Shown: positions 8,091 to 15,777 of the stretch, piece by piece | Position numbering within the stretch: position 1 is the first letter of the stretch | Layout: each line of letters begins with the position of its first letter | DNA from: Pseudomonas sp. SJZ074 | GTDB taxonomy: Bacteria > Pseudomonadota > Gammaproteobacteria > Pseudomonadales > Pseudomonadaceae | Direction: 5' to 3' | DNA: 64,000 nucleotides | Assembly (NCBI RefSeq): GCF_007828215.1 | Contig: NZ_VIUE01000006.1 | Coordinates: 62,001-126,000 of the forward strand | Position numbers and translations under genes: made by a program | Notes under the pieces: generated by a model | What the model saw: only the letters and a program-made list of their open reading frames with translations | What the model was told of the DNA's origin: nothing | The model's database searches: none

Positions 8091-9890
8091 ATGAGTACCA
8101 AAATGCGTGTAGCTGACTACATCATGAACCGACTGGCGGAACTGGGCATCAAGCAGGTGTACTTCCTGCCAGGTGGCGGCGCCATGCATTTGAACGACGC
8201 CTTGGGACGTCATCCCGACCTCGAGCCGATCCTGTGCCTGCATGAACAAGCGGCCGGCATTGCTGCCGAAGCGGCCGGTAAGCTCACCGGCGGGCCAAGT
8301 GCTTGCATGACCACCTGCGGGCCGGGCGCCACCAACGCCGTGACGGCGACCCTGGGCGCCTGGCTTGATTCCACTCCGGTGTTCTTTATTTCCGGGCAGG
8401 TGAAGACGGCTGACCTCAAGGCAGGGACCGGCTTGCGGATGCTCGGCGTGCAAGAGGCCGACATCGTCTCCATCGTGTCGTCGATCACCAAGAAAGCGGT
8501 GACCCTGACCGATCCGCTGGCGGTCGCCGAGGTATTCGATGAGTTGGAGCATGCCGCTCTGACCGGACGTCGTGGCCCGGTGTGGCTGGACGTACCGCTG
8601 GATGTCCAAGCGGTGCAGATCGATCCAACGCAGCTGCGCCGTGCCCAGTTGCCGCCGGTGGCCGCAGCCGTCGATGTCAGCGAGTCGGTAAACCGCACCC
8701 TGGAATTGCTCAAGGCCGCCAAGCGTCCGGGCATTATTGCCGGTAGCGGTATTCGCATGGCCGGTGCTGTCGAAGCTTTCAATGCACTGATGGAATCGGC
8801 GGGCGTCCCCGTCATGCCGACGTGGCTGTCCATGGACCTGATCGAAGACGAGCATCCGCTGTTTGGCGGTCGCCCAGGTTCGATCGCGCCGCGTTGGGCC
8901 AACTTCACCCTGCAGAATTGTGACCTGCTGATTGTGTTGGGCTCACGCCTGGACATGGCGCTCACGGCCTACAACCATGCGCATTTCGCACCGTATGCCA
9001 AGAAAGTCGTGGTCGACATCGATCCGGCGGAAATCGCCAAGCTGCAGATGCCGGTCGAGGTCAAGGTCGTGGCTGACGTCAAGCCGTTCATCGAAGGCCT
9101 CGCTACGGCGGTCAAGGCCGCCGGGCTGCCTGATTACTCCGCCTGGCGGGCGCAGATCGCTGCCTGGCGCAAGCGTTATCCACTGCTGCAACCTGAGCAC
9201 GCCGACGACAGCGAAGGCGTGAGCATGTATCACTTCACCGATCGCCTGTCGGACCTGTTGAGCGAGGGCGATGTGATTGCCCCCGGCAGCTCCGGGTTCG
9301 CGTCCGAATTGTTCCTGCTCAACCTGCGCCTGAAAAAGGATCAGCGCTGCTTCCACAACCGCGGCACCGGCTCGATGGGCTTCGGCGTGCCGTCGGCCAT
9401 CGGTGCTTGCCTGGCATCCGGACGTAAGCAGACGATCTGTGTCGAAGGTGACGGCGGCGTGCAACTGAACATCCAGGAGCTGGCCACCCTGGCCGCGCAG
9501 AACCTGCCGATCAAGTGCTTTGTGATCAACAACCAGGGCTACGCCTCGATCCGCACCTCACAGAACATGCACTTCAAATTGCTGGTAGGGGCCGACGACA
9601 CCAGTGGCCTGAAGCTCCCTGATTTGCAGCAATTGTCCGCAGCCTATGGCGTCGGCTATGCCCGCATCGAGGCCCACGAGGGACTGGATGCAGCGCTGAC
9701 CGATGTACTTGAGCGCAGCGGCCCGGTGATCTGCGAAGTGCTGGTGCAAATCGAAGAGGCACGGGTGCCGCGGGTCATGACCCGTATCAATGAACAGGGC
9801 AAACCGGAAACCGGCGCGTTGGAAGATCTCTATCCGTTCCTGCCGCGTGACGAATTCCACGCACAGATGGCAATCTCGGAGCGCAACTGA
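8091..9890 (+). CDS. Acetolactate-synthase-like thiamine-diphosphate enzyme
   Basis: A 599-residue protein of the AHAS/POX superfamily. The N-terminal Pyr domain has the catalytic glutamate in LCLHEQAAGIAAE and the PGATN segment; a central FAD-type domain follows; the C-terminal PP domain has GDGGVQLNIQEL ending in NNQGYASI, the ThDP/Mg signature. Anabolic AHAS would be accompanied by a small regulatory subunit, which is absent. Beside rfbFGH the closest functional precedent is YerE, which adds a two-carbon unit to CDP-4-keto-3,6-dideoxyglucose in yersiniose synthesis; that role is inference. A perfect palindrome GCCGAGCGCTCGGC lies in the 32-base gap upstream, and the next gene starts one base after the stop. 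Confidence 0.8.
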   Translation: MSTKMRVADYIMNRLAELGIKQVYFLPGGGAMHLNDALGRHPDLEPILCLHEQAAGIAAEAAGKLTGGPSACMTTCGPGATNAVTATLGAWLDSTPVFFISGQVKTADLKAGTGLRMLGVQEADIVSIVSSITKKAVTLTDPLAVAEVFDELEHAALTGRRGPVWLDVPLDVQAVQIDPTQLRRAQLPPVAAAVDVSESVNRTLELLKAAKRPGIIAGSGIRMAGAVEAFNALMESAGVPVMPTWLSMDLIEDEHPLFGGRPGSIAPRWANFTLQNCDLLIVLGSRLDMALTAYNHAHFAPYAKKVVVDIDPAEIAKLQMPVEVKVVADVKPFIEGLATAVKAAGLPDYSAWRAQIAAWRKRYPLLQPEHADDSEGVSMYHFTDRLSDLLSEGDVIAPGSSGFASELFLLNLRLKKDQRCFHNRGTGSMGFGVPSAIGACLASGRKQTICVEGDGGVQLNIQELATLAAQNLPIKCFVINNQGYASIRTSQNMHFKLLVGADDTSGLKLPDLQQLSAAYGVGYARIEAHEGLDAALTDVLERSGPVICEVLVQIEEARVPRVMTRINEQGKPETGALEDLYPFLPRDEFHAQMAISERN

Positions 9891-9891
9891 C

Positions 9892-10653
9892 ATGGCCTGG
9901 TTGAAGAGAAAACTGACCGGCCTGAGCTACCGCTATTTGCGCGGTACGGTTTCCTGGGCACATGCCAAGTCGCCGGAAATCCGCCATGAGCGGCTGTTGC
10001 CGTATTCGAGCTATGCGCCGTGGTGCGGGGACAAATCCTTCGAGCAAGCGCTGACGCTCGTCCAGCAAAACACGCTGGTGGATAAGTACCGGTTGTATGA
10101 GCTGTGGTCGCTGGCCCGCCAACTGGACAGTGTCGAAGGTGATTTTCTTGAGGTCGGTGTGTGGCGCGGCGGTTCTGGTTGCCTGTTGGCAATGGCCAGT
10201 CATCGGCCGGGACGCAAGGTGTTCCTGGCCGACACGTTCACCGGCGTGGTCAAGGCCGGCAACCTGGATACCCGTTACGAGGGCGGGGAGCACAGCGACA
10301 CGAATATCCAATTGGTGGAAGCACTGGCTGCGCGTTGTGGCGTAACTGACCGGGTTCATCTGCTTGAGGGCATGTTCCCGGAGCACAACGCCGAATACGT
10401 CGGTTCTCGGCTGGCCTTTTTGCACATCGATGTGGATGTCTATGAGTCCGCGCGAAGCGTGCTGGAGTGGGCGCTGCCGCGTCTGGTTGTCGGCGCGGTT
10501 GTCGTGTTCGATGACTATGATTTCTTTGGCTGCGAAGGCGTCACGAGGCTGGTCAACGAGTTCACTACCGCGAACCAGGATTTCCGCTTCCTCCACAATC
10601 TCAACGGCCATGCGGTATTGGTACGGGTCGCCTCGGGAGGCAGTCATGTTTGA
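9892..10653 (+). CDS. TylF/MycF-type sugar O-methyltransferase
   Basis: The 253-residue protein has the TylF/macrocin O-methyltransferase pattern: LVDKYRLYELWSLA, then the SAM-binding GDFLEVGVWRGGSG, LADTFTGV, and the metal-binding segment LHIDVDVYESA with VVFDDYDFFGCEGV. Members methylate deoxysugar hydroxyls using SAM and Mg. The ATG at 9892 follows the previous stop by one base and gives the family-length protein; the frame is also open upstream but only as antisense-like filler inside the ThDP gene. It overlaps the next gene by 8 bases. It probably methylates a sugar of the flagellar glycan. Confidence 0.85.
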   Translation: MAWLKRKLTGLSYRYLRGTVSWAHAKSPEIRHERLLPYSSYAPWCGDKSFEQALTLVQQNTLVDKYRLYELWSLARQLDSVEGDFLEVGVWRGGSGCLLAMASHRPGRKVFLADTFTGVVKAGNLDTRYEGGEHSDTNIQLVEALAARCGVTDRVHLLEGMFPEHNAEYVGSRLAFLHIDVDVYESARSVLEWALPRLVVGAVVVFDDYDFFGCEGVTRLVNEFTTANQDFRFLHNLNGHAVLVRVASGGSHV

Positions 10654-11734
10654 GGGGCAGACCTTCGAGCACGTGCTGATCTACGGCGCGCGATTGGCCG
10701 GCCAGCGGGTTCGTGATTATCTGGCCGGAGAGGGTGTTGGGATCAGTGGGTTTCTGGATCGTGACACTTCACTCCAGGAAGTGGATGGGATTGGCGTTGC
10801 CACCGCCTCGGATTGGGCGTCACGGCACGATCCTGCAGGTGCTTGCGTCATCATCGGCCTGTTCAATAACTATGTGGATGTCGGCGAAGTCGTAACCCAA
10901 TTGCAACACTTGGGCTACGGACGCGTGGTCAGCCTCGTGGAGTTCGTTCGTCACTATCCCAGGGAGCAGCCCTTCCGATACTGGCTGGTAGAACCGAGTT
11001 ACTATCAAGCCCATGCCGATCGCATCGCCCGCATGCGTGAACAACTGGCGGACGAGGCCAGTCGCGAACTGCTGGATTGCATCGTTGAATTCAGGACGAC
11101 CGGTGATTACTTGCGCCTGCCTGCACCAACGCCTCGGCAGTACTTCCCGGAAGATTTACCGAGCTGGCCCCAGCCCTTGCGCTTCATTGACTGTGGTGCC
11201 TACACCGGCGACACAGTGGAAGAGATGCGGGCAGCCGGCCTGAAGTTCGAAGCGGTGGCGACCTTCGAGCCCAACCTTGAAAACTACGCCGTACTCGTCA
11301 AGAACCTGAGCGATCTCAACGCGGTGAATTTTCCGTGTGGCGTTTCTGATGGCAATCGGCAGGTTGGTTTTGACGGTGCTTTGGGCGCGGGAGGTCATCT
11401 TGTCGAATCGGGGGGCGAAACAGTGACCTGCGTTCGATTGGATGACGCATTGCCCGGATTCGCTCCGACCTTGATCAAAATGGATATCGAAGGTGAAGAG
11501 CCTACGGCGTTGACGGGGGCCCTGCACTTGCTTCACCAACATTGTCCTTCTCTGGCCATCAGTATTTATCACCGTGCCGAACATCTCTGGAGCATTTTCG
11601 AACAGGTGAACGGATACGGTCTGGGTTATCGCTTTTATCTGCGCTGCCATGCCCATAGCTCGTTTGACACGGTGCTATACGCGGTAGCGCCCAATGGCTT
11701 TGAACGCTGCAACGGGGTAGCGACGCATGCGTGA
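10646..11734 (+). CDS. FkbM-family methyltransferase with N-terminal Rossmann-like module
   Basis: A 362-residue protein. Residues 8 to about 110 resemble a small nucleotide-binding fold (LIYGARLAGQRVRDYL, then SGFLDRD). The C-terminal half is an FkbM methyltransferase: FIDCGAYTGDTVEEM is the SAM motif, ATFEPNLENYAVL follows, and LIKMDIEGEEPTAL is the FkbM signature. FkbM enzymes O-methylate hydroxyls of natural products and glycans. The ATG at 10646 lies within the end of the TylF-like gene and is preceded by GGGAGG. The following gene is the same type and overlaps by 8 bases, so the pair may have arisen by duplication. Confidence 0.85.
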   Translation: MFEGQTFEHVLIYGARLAGQRVRDYLAGEGVGISGFLDRDTSLQEVDGIGVATASDWASRHDPAGACVIIGLFNNYVDVGEVVTQLQHLGYGRVVSLVEFVRHYPREQPFRYWLVEPSYYQAHADRIARMREQLADEASRELLDCIVEFRTTGDYLRLPAPTPRQYFPEDLPSWPQPLRFIDCGAYTGDTVEEMRAAGLKFEAVATFEPNLENYAVLVKNLSDLNAVNFPCGVSDGNRQVGFDGALGAGGHLVESGGETVTCVRLDDALPGFAPTLIKMDIEGEEPTALTGALHLLHQHCPSLAISIYHRAEHLWSIFEQVNGYGLGYRFYLRCHAHSSFDTVLYAVAPNGFERCNGVATHA

Positions 11735-13037
11735 TCATGAGAATGCAGATTTGCTGCAAGGTGACGAGTTGATCGAGGGACACGGCTATCAATGTGCTCT
11801 TGCGCTCAATGGAAAATCTTCGGTCCTGAAGTTCCGCTTCGATTCGCAGGCGAGTATCGCCGTCAATCAGGAAGTGGTGTTGCGATCGCGTCAGCACCTC
11901 GACGTGTTGAAACGACTTGGCACCTATCCGGCGATGGCCCGATTGTTGTCCATGGACTCGTTGGATATCTCCTATGAGGGATTGGAAAGACAGCTTGATG
12001 CGCCTGTTTATATTTTCGGCGCCCATCAGGTGGGCGTGCTGTTGGCACGCCTGTTTGCCAGCAAGGGCGGCCGCGTCCAGGCGTTCTTCGACAATGATGC
12101 CAACAAACATGACACAGTGCTCGACGGCATCAAGGTCCAGGCCTTTGATCCGTCCAGCATCCCTGGCAACGCGCTCATCGTTCTGGGAAGCGGCCGCTAC
12201 AGTGCGGTTATCCAACGTGATCTGGAAGCCCGGGGTTGGAGTAACTTCATGACCATGCAGCAGTTCCTTGCTGCGATGGATGCGCCCTATATCACCGAGA
12301 CAAGTTTCCGCCACTACAGGTCGAAAGTGATCGATGAACGGCTGGCGTTCATTTCGGCGTTCCTATGCCTCGACGATGAACGCTCGCGCGAAGTCTTCGA
12401 TGGTCTGATAACCATGCGCCTTGATCTCGCCCATGCCGACGCGAAGATTCGTTCGGACTTCGCGGATGAATACCTGGAGCCGGCATTCATCGACGCTGGC
12501 GATCTTCGGCATTATGTCGATGCCGGAGCGTATAACGGCGATACGTTGGGCAAGATCGAATCACGTTTCGGTCCTGTGCAAAGTGCCTATCTTTTTGAGC
12601 CGGAGCAACTGGCCTTTCTGGAGTGCCAGGAAAAGTTTGGTGGGCGCTCCGAAGTGGTTGTGCTTCGGGCCGCCATGACCGAAGTGGCGTGTGAGCTGTC
12701 AGCTCCAGTGTCCAATAGTTGTGATGTGCTCGGAGCATTGTCTTCCGGGCAGTCGCCGACCGCACCTGCCCATGTGCCCGGCATCCCACTGGATGACACC
12801 GTGTCCGGTGATGTGACCCTGATCAAGCTCGATATCGAAGGTAATGAGCAGGGAGCCCTTCGTGGTGCCCGCCAAGTCATACAGCGCGCGCGTCCGAAGT
12901 TATGTGTATGCGCTTATCACCGCGGTGATGACTTGTGGAAGTTGATCGATACCGTTCTTGCCATTCGCGGCGACTACAAAGTCGGTGTGCGTCATTACTC
13001 GGATATCGTCGACGACACCACGCTGTATTTTTATTGA
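11727..13037 (+). CDS. FkbM-family methyltransferase, second copy, longer
   Basis: This 436-residue protein has the same two modules as its upstream neighbour plus about 75 extra N-terminal residues. The N-terminal nucleotide-binding module starts near residue 91 (VYIFGAHQVGVLLARLF, AFFDNDANKHD). The FkbM methyltransferase occupies the C-terminal half with YVDAGAYNGDTLGKI, YLFEPEQLAF and LIKLDIEGNEQGALRGA. GC content appears lower than in rfbFGH, as in the following genes, which may mean a separate origin. The target hydroxyl is unknown. A GC-rich hairpin lies just after the stop. Confidence 0.85.
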   Translation: MRDHENADLLQGDELIEGHGYQCALALNGKSSVLKFRFDSQASIAVNQEVVLRSRQHLDVLKRLGTYPAMARLLSMDSLDISYEGLERQLDAPVYIFGAHQVGVLLARLFASKGGRVQAFFDNDANKHDTVLDGIKVQAFDPSSIPGNALIVLGSGRYSAVIQRDLEARGWSNFMTMQQFLAAMDAPYITETSFRHYRSKVIDERLAFISAFLCLDDERSREVFDGLITMRLDLAHADAKIRSDFADEYLEPAFIDAGDLRHYVDAGAYNGDTLGKIESRFGPVQSAYLFEPEQLAFLECQEKFGGRSEVVVLRAAMTEVACELSAPVSNSCDVLGALSSGQSPTAPAHVPGIPLDDTVSGDVTLIKLDIEGNEQGALRGARQVIQRARPKLCVCAYHRGDDLWKLIDTVLAIRGDYKVGVRHYSDIVDDTTLYFY

Positions 13038-13047
13038 TGCTCCCGCC

Positions 13048-13065
13048 CGCGAGGTGAACCTCGCG
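13048..13065 (+). other. Short perfect hairpin between methyltransferase genes
   Basis: CGCGAGGT and ACCTCGCG are perfect inverted repeats separated by two bases. No T-run follows, so it is more likely an mRNA processing or stability element than an intrinsic terminator. Confidence 0.3.
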
Positions 13066-13100
13066 ATTGATGACAAAGAATTTTTAAGGGATGTACGTCC

Positions 13101-13742
13101 ATGAGTTTTAATCCCACTCTTGCTGATCGCTTGGAGTACTGGAACGGCTTCTATAGCCGCCAGGATAAAACGGTACCGCAATTGCCTTCCCAGTTTTCAG
13201 TGTTCTCGGCGGGTGAGTTCATTGGCGTGGACGCAGTCGTTGAGTTCGGTTGCGGTAACGGGCGTGATAGTGAGTTTTTCGCGCTCAATGGCTTCAAGGT
13301 ATTGGCCTTCGATGCCTCTTCGGAAGCCATTGCCTTATGCCGGCAGCGTACAAAAAGCCCAGAGGTTCAATATTTATTGAGCCATGCCGAAGGCAGTGCG
13401 GAACATCTGCAGGATTTTCTGAAAGGCAAGCATCGTGTCGCAGTCTATGCACGTTTCTTTTTGCATGCGATCGACGCTGAAGTAGAAAGATCATTCTTTG
13501 ACATGCTGGAAAATTCGCTGCCGCCAGGCAGTCTGGTGTTCTTGGAGTACAGAACCAAGGAAGATGAAAGTGGCGCGAAAAGGTTTGGTCAACACTACCG
13601 TCGCTACATCGATCACGACGCACTGATCGACACCTTGCAGGGGGCGGGTTTTTCCATTGCCTACCAGATACAAGGTCGCGGCTTTGCAAAATACCGCGAT
13701 GAGGACGCCCTGGTCGGACGTTGTGTCGCGGTAAAGGGGTGA
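13101..13742 (+). CDS. Class I SAM-dependent methyltransferase
   Basis: A 213-residue single-domain methyltransferase. Motif I is VEFGCGNGRDSEFFALNG (about residues 47-64), followed by the acidic residue binding the SAM ribose in VLAFDASSEAI. VAVYARFFLHAID resembles the post-motif region of small-molecule methyltransferases. The ATG at 13101 is preceded by TTTTTAAGGGATGTACGTCC, which contains a usable AAGGG ribosome site. It lies 3 bases before the LicD gene. The substrate cannot be predicted beyond a small hydroxyl or amine in the island's sugar pathway. Confidence 0.8.
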   Translation: MSFNPTLADRLEYWNGFYSRQDKTVPQLPSQFSVFSAGEFIGVDAVVEFGCGNGRDSEFFALNGFKVLAFDASSEAIALCRQRTKSPEVQYLLSHAEGSAEHLQDFLKGKHRVAVYARFFLHAIDAEVERSFFDMLENSLPPGSLVFLEYRTKEDESGAKRFGQHYRRYIDHDALIDTLQGAGFSIAYQIQGRGFAKYRDEDALVGRCVAVKG

Positions 13743-13745
13743 ATC

Positions 13746-14663
13746 ATGGTGCCTGAACAGCTAAAAGAAAAACGTTTGGTTCTGTTTGGCGCCGGGCGAG
13801 TCGCGCGACTAATGTTTGCGCGGTTTCCAGAGTTGAAGGTAGTTGCATTCGCCGACAACGACCCACTCAAGGAAGGAACCTTCGTCGGCCCGGTGCCGGT
13901 CGTCCTGCCGTCCGCCTTGCATAGCCTGGATTATGATCTGGTCGTGATCAGCACTGGTTGGTGGGAAAGTATTACCGCTCAACTCCAGGAACTGGGTGTT
14001 CCAGCGGAAAAAATCATCATTCCCCCGAAAAACATGCTGGCAGTCAATAGTGGGGCCAAGCCGTTTTCCCACGACTTCACCAAGGCGCTTGCCGTAGAGG
14101 CCATTCAACGAGTCGGTGAGCTTGCAAAGACGTTCAGCCTCCCCATTCTGTTGGATTTCGGCACGCTTCTGGGGGCGACACGCGACGGCGACCTGATTCC
14201 GTGGGATGACGACATCGATTTTTCCATCAATGACGACGAATTTCCCCTGCTGCTGGATCATCTGCCGGATCTCAAGTCTCTTCTTCCGCATCGAGAGGGT
14301 GTTTGCATAGAGATCATCGTTCTCAAGTCAGGAGATTTCGTTACGGGCGTATCCGTGACTTTCGAAAACGCGGCGGACAGTGACCTTATCGTGCCGTTTG
14401 AACTGGGTTTCATGCGGCGCATTTTTGAAGACGGGAAATCCGTGACCAAATCTTCCGGTCCTGAGTTTATTGCCCCGGAGGTTCATTTCCGCTCGGCAGA
14501 TACTACCTGCTTCCTGGATAGGCAGTTCCTTACTCCACATGACGTTCCTGGCTACCTGACATACGTTTACGGCAACTGGCAGGCGCCGAAACGTGATGTC
14601 ACCCTGGCTGACTATCCGATGCAGGAGCCTGACTACCGCGAGACTTCGAGGTCGGTTTTCTGA
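13746..14663 (+). CDS. LicD-family protein with N-terminal Rossmann-like module
   Basis: This 305-residue protein has an N-terminal nucleotide-binding module (LVLFGAGRVARLMFARF, VVAFADND) like the two FkbM proteins upstream. A LicD catalytic domain follows: LLDFGTLLGATRDGDLIPW and DDDIDFSI (about residues 134-160) are its signature, with aspartates that bind metal. LicD proteins transfer phosphocholine or other phospho-ligands onto glycans using CDP-activated donors, or act on related phosphosugars. Here it may decorate the glycan with a phosphorylated group, but the ligand is unknown. The next gene starts directly after the stop. Confidence 0.75.
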   Translation: MVPEQLKEKRLVLFGAGRVARLMFARFPELKVVAFADNDPLKEGTFVGPVPVVLPSALHSLDYDLVVISTGWWESITAQLQELGVPAEKIIIPPKNMLAVNSGAKPFSHDFTKALAVEAIQRVGELAKTFSLPILLDFGTLLGATRDGDLIPWDDDIDFSINDDEFPLLLDHLPDLKSLLPHREGVCIEIIVLKSGDFVTGVSVTFENAADSDLIVPFELGFMRRIFEDGKSVTKSSGPEFIAPEVHFRSADTTCFLDRQFLTPHDVPGYLTYVYGNWQAPKRDVTLADYPMQEPDYRETSRSVF

Positions 14664-15713
14664 ATGCGTGCTTCCCTCCCTCCCAGGGCATTCAGAATGC
14701 CCGACGGTCTGTCATCGGTTCTGGCCGGTTTGAGCCTACGGAATGAACTGGCTGGAGCCCATCTTCTGTTAACCGGGGGGACGGGGTTCTTTGGCCGCTG
14801 GCTGTTGGCATTGTTGCGCTATCTCAATGGCCAGGGTGCCGCAATCACGGTGACGATCACCTCGCGTGATCCGTCGCGCTTTCTGACAGCGAATCCCGAA
14901 TATCGCGAATGCACCTGGATCAGTTGGTTCACGGGCGATATCCGTGATCTCGTCGACCTTCCCGGACGTGTACCGGACCTGATTCTGCATGCTGCCGCGG
15001 ATACCTCTGCTACGGCCAACGCGCATCCACTGGAACTGTTCAACACCCTCGTCGATGGTGCTCGACGGGTCTTCGATCTTGCCGCGCGCAATTCCTCCTC
15101 GCGAGTGCTGCTAACCGGCTCGGGTGCCCAGTATGGAAGCCTGTCTTCTGCTGTAGGAGTCTGTGAGTCGTACAGCGGGGCCTGTGCAAGCAATGTGGCT
15201 GCCAGTGCCTATGCCGAAGGTAAACGGGCACAGGAAACGCTGGGCGCACTGTATGCGCAATGCTATGGGATCAAAGTGGTGATGGCTCGCTGCTTCGCTT
15301 TTGCTGGGCCAGGGTTACCGCTGGACGGACATTTCGCCATCGGCAACTTTGTTCGCGACGCGCTGTACGAAGAAGAAATTGTGCTCAATTCCAATGGTCA
15401 GGCCGTACGCAGCTACCTGCACGGTGCTGATCTTGCAGCCTGGCTGCTGACCCTGCTTGTACGTGGAGAGCCAGGCGTTGCCTACAACGTGGGCTCCGAC
15501 GAAGCGATCAGCATTGCGGACCTTGCCAAGCGAGTAGTGGCGCGTATAGCGCCGCACAAGCCGGTGACAATATTGGGGCGTTCCGAAGGCGGAGGACGCT
15601 CGTTCTACGTCCCCGACATCGGTCGCGCCAGAGGGCTTGGCCTGGATGTCTGGACGTCCTTGGACGCCTCCATAGACAGCATGGCGAACTGGGCTCGGGG
15701 TGTGGAACGATGA
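14664..15713 (+). CDS. NAD-dependent epimerase/dehydratase (extended SDR)
   Basis: A 349-residue sugar nucleotide epimerase/reductase. The NAD-binding motif LLTGGTGFFGRWLLALL begins at residue 35, LTGSGAQYGS replaces the more common serine-rich strand, and the catalytic pair is Y-x3-K in ASAYAEGKRAQE. YNVGSDEAISIADLAKRV is typical of the family's C-terminal substrate region. The ATG at 14664 abuts the LicD stop; a second ATG near 14698 would shorten the N-terminus by 11 residues without touching the domain. It could be the 4-keto reductase that finishes a CDP-dideoxysugar, which is inference. Confidence 0.85.
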   Translation: MRASLPPRAFRMPDGLSSVLAGLSLRNELAGAHLLLTGGTGFFGRWLLALLRYLNGQGAAITVTITSRDPSRFLTANPEYRECTWISWFTGDIRDLVDLPGRVPDLILHAAADTSATANAHPLELFNTLVDGARRVFDLAARNSSSRVLLTGSGAQYGSLSSAVGVCESYSGACASNVAASAYAEGKRAQETLGALYAQCYGIKVVMARCFAFAGPGLPLDGHFAIGNFVRDALYEEEIVLNSNGQAVRSYLHGADLAAWLLTLLVRGEPGVAYNVGSDEAISIADLAKRVVARIAPHKPVTILGRSEGGGRSFYVPDIGRARGLGLDVWTSLDASIDSMANWARGVER

Positions 15714-15777
15714 ATCGACATCCGGTGCCCGCTAACGAGTTTGCTATCTCACTCTATTCAACGAGACATTAATCTTG

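Noticed and set aside
8091..9890. Biosynthetic acetolactate synthase (ilvB/ilvI)
   Set aside because: No small subunit gene beside it and it sits inside a sugar operon; a carbohydrate-modifying role is more likely.
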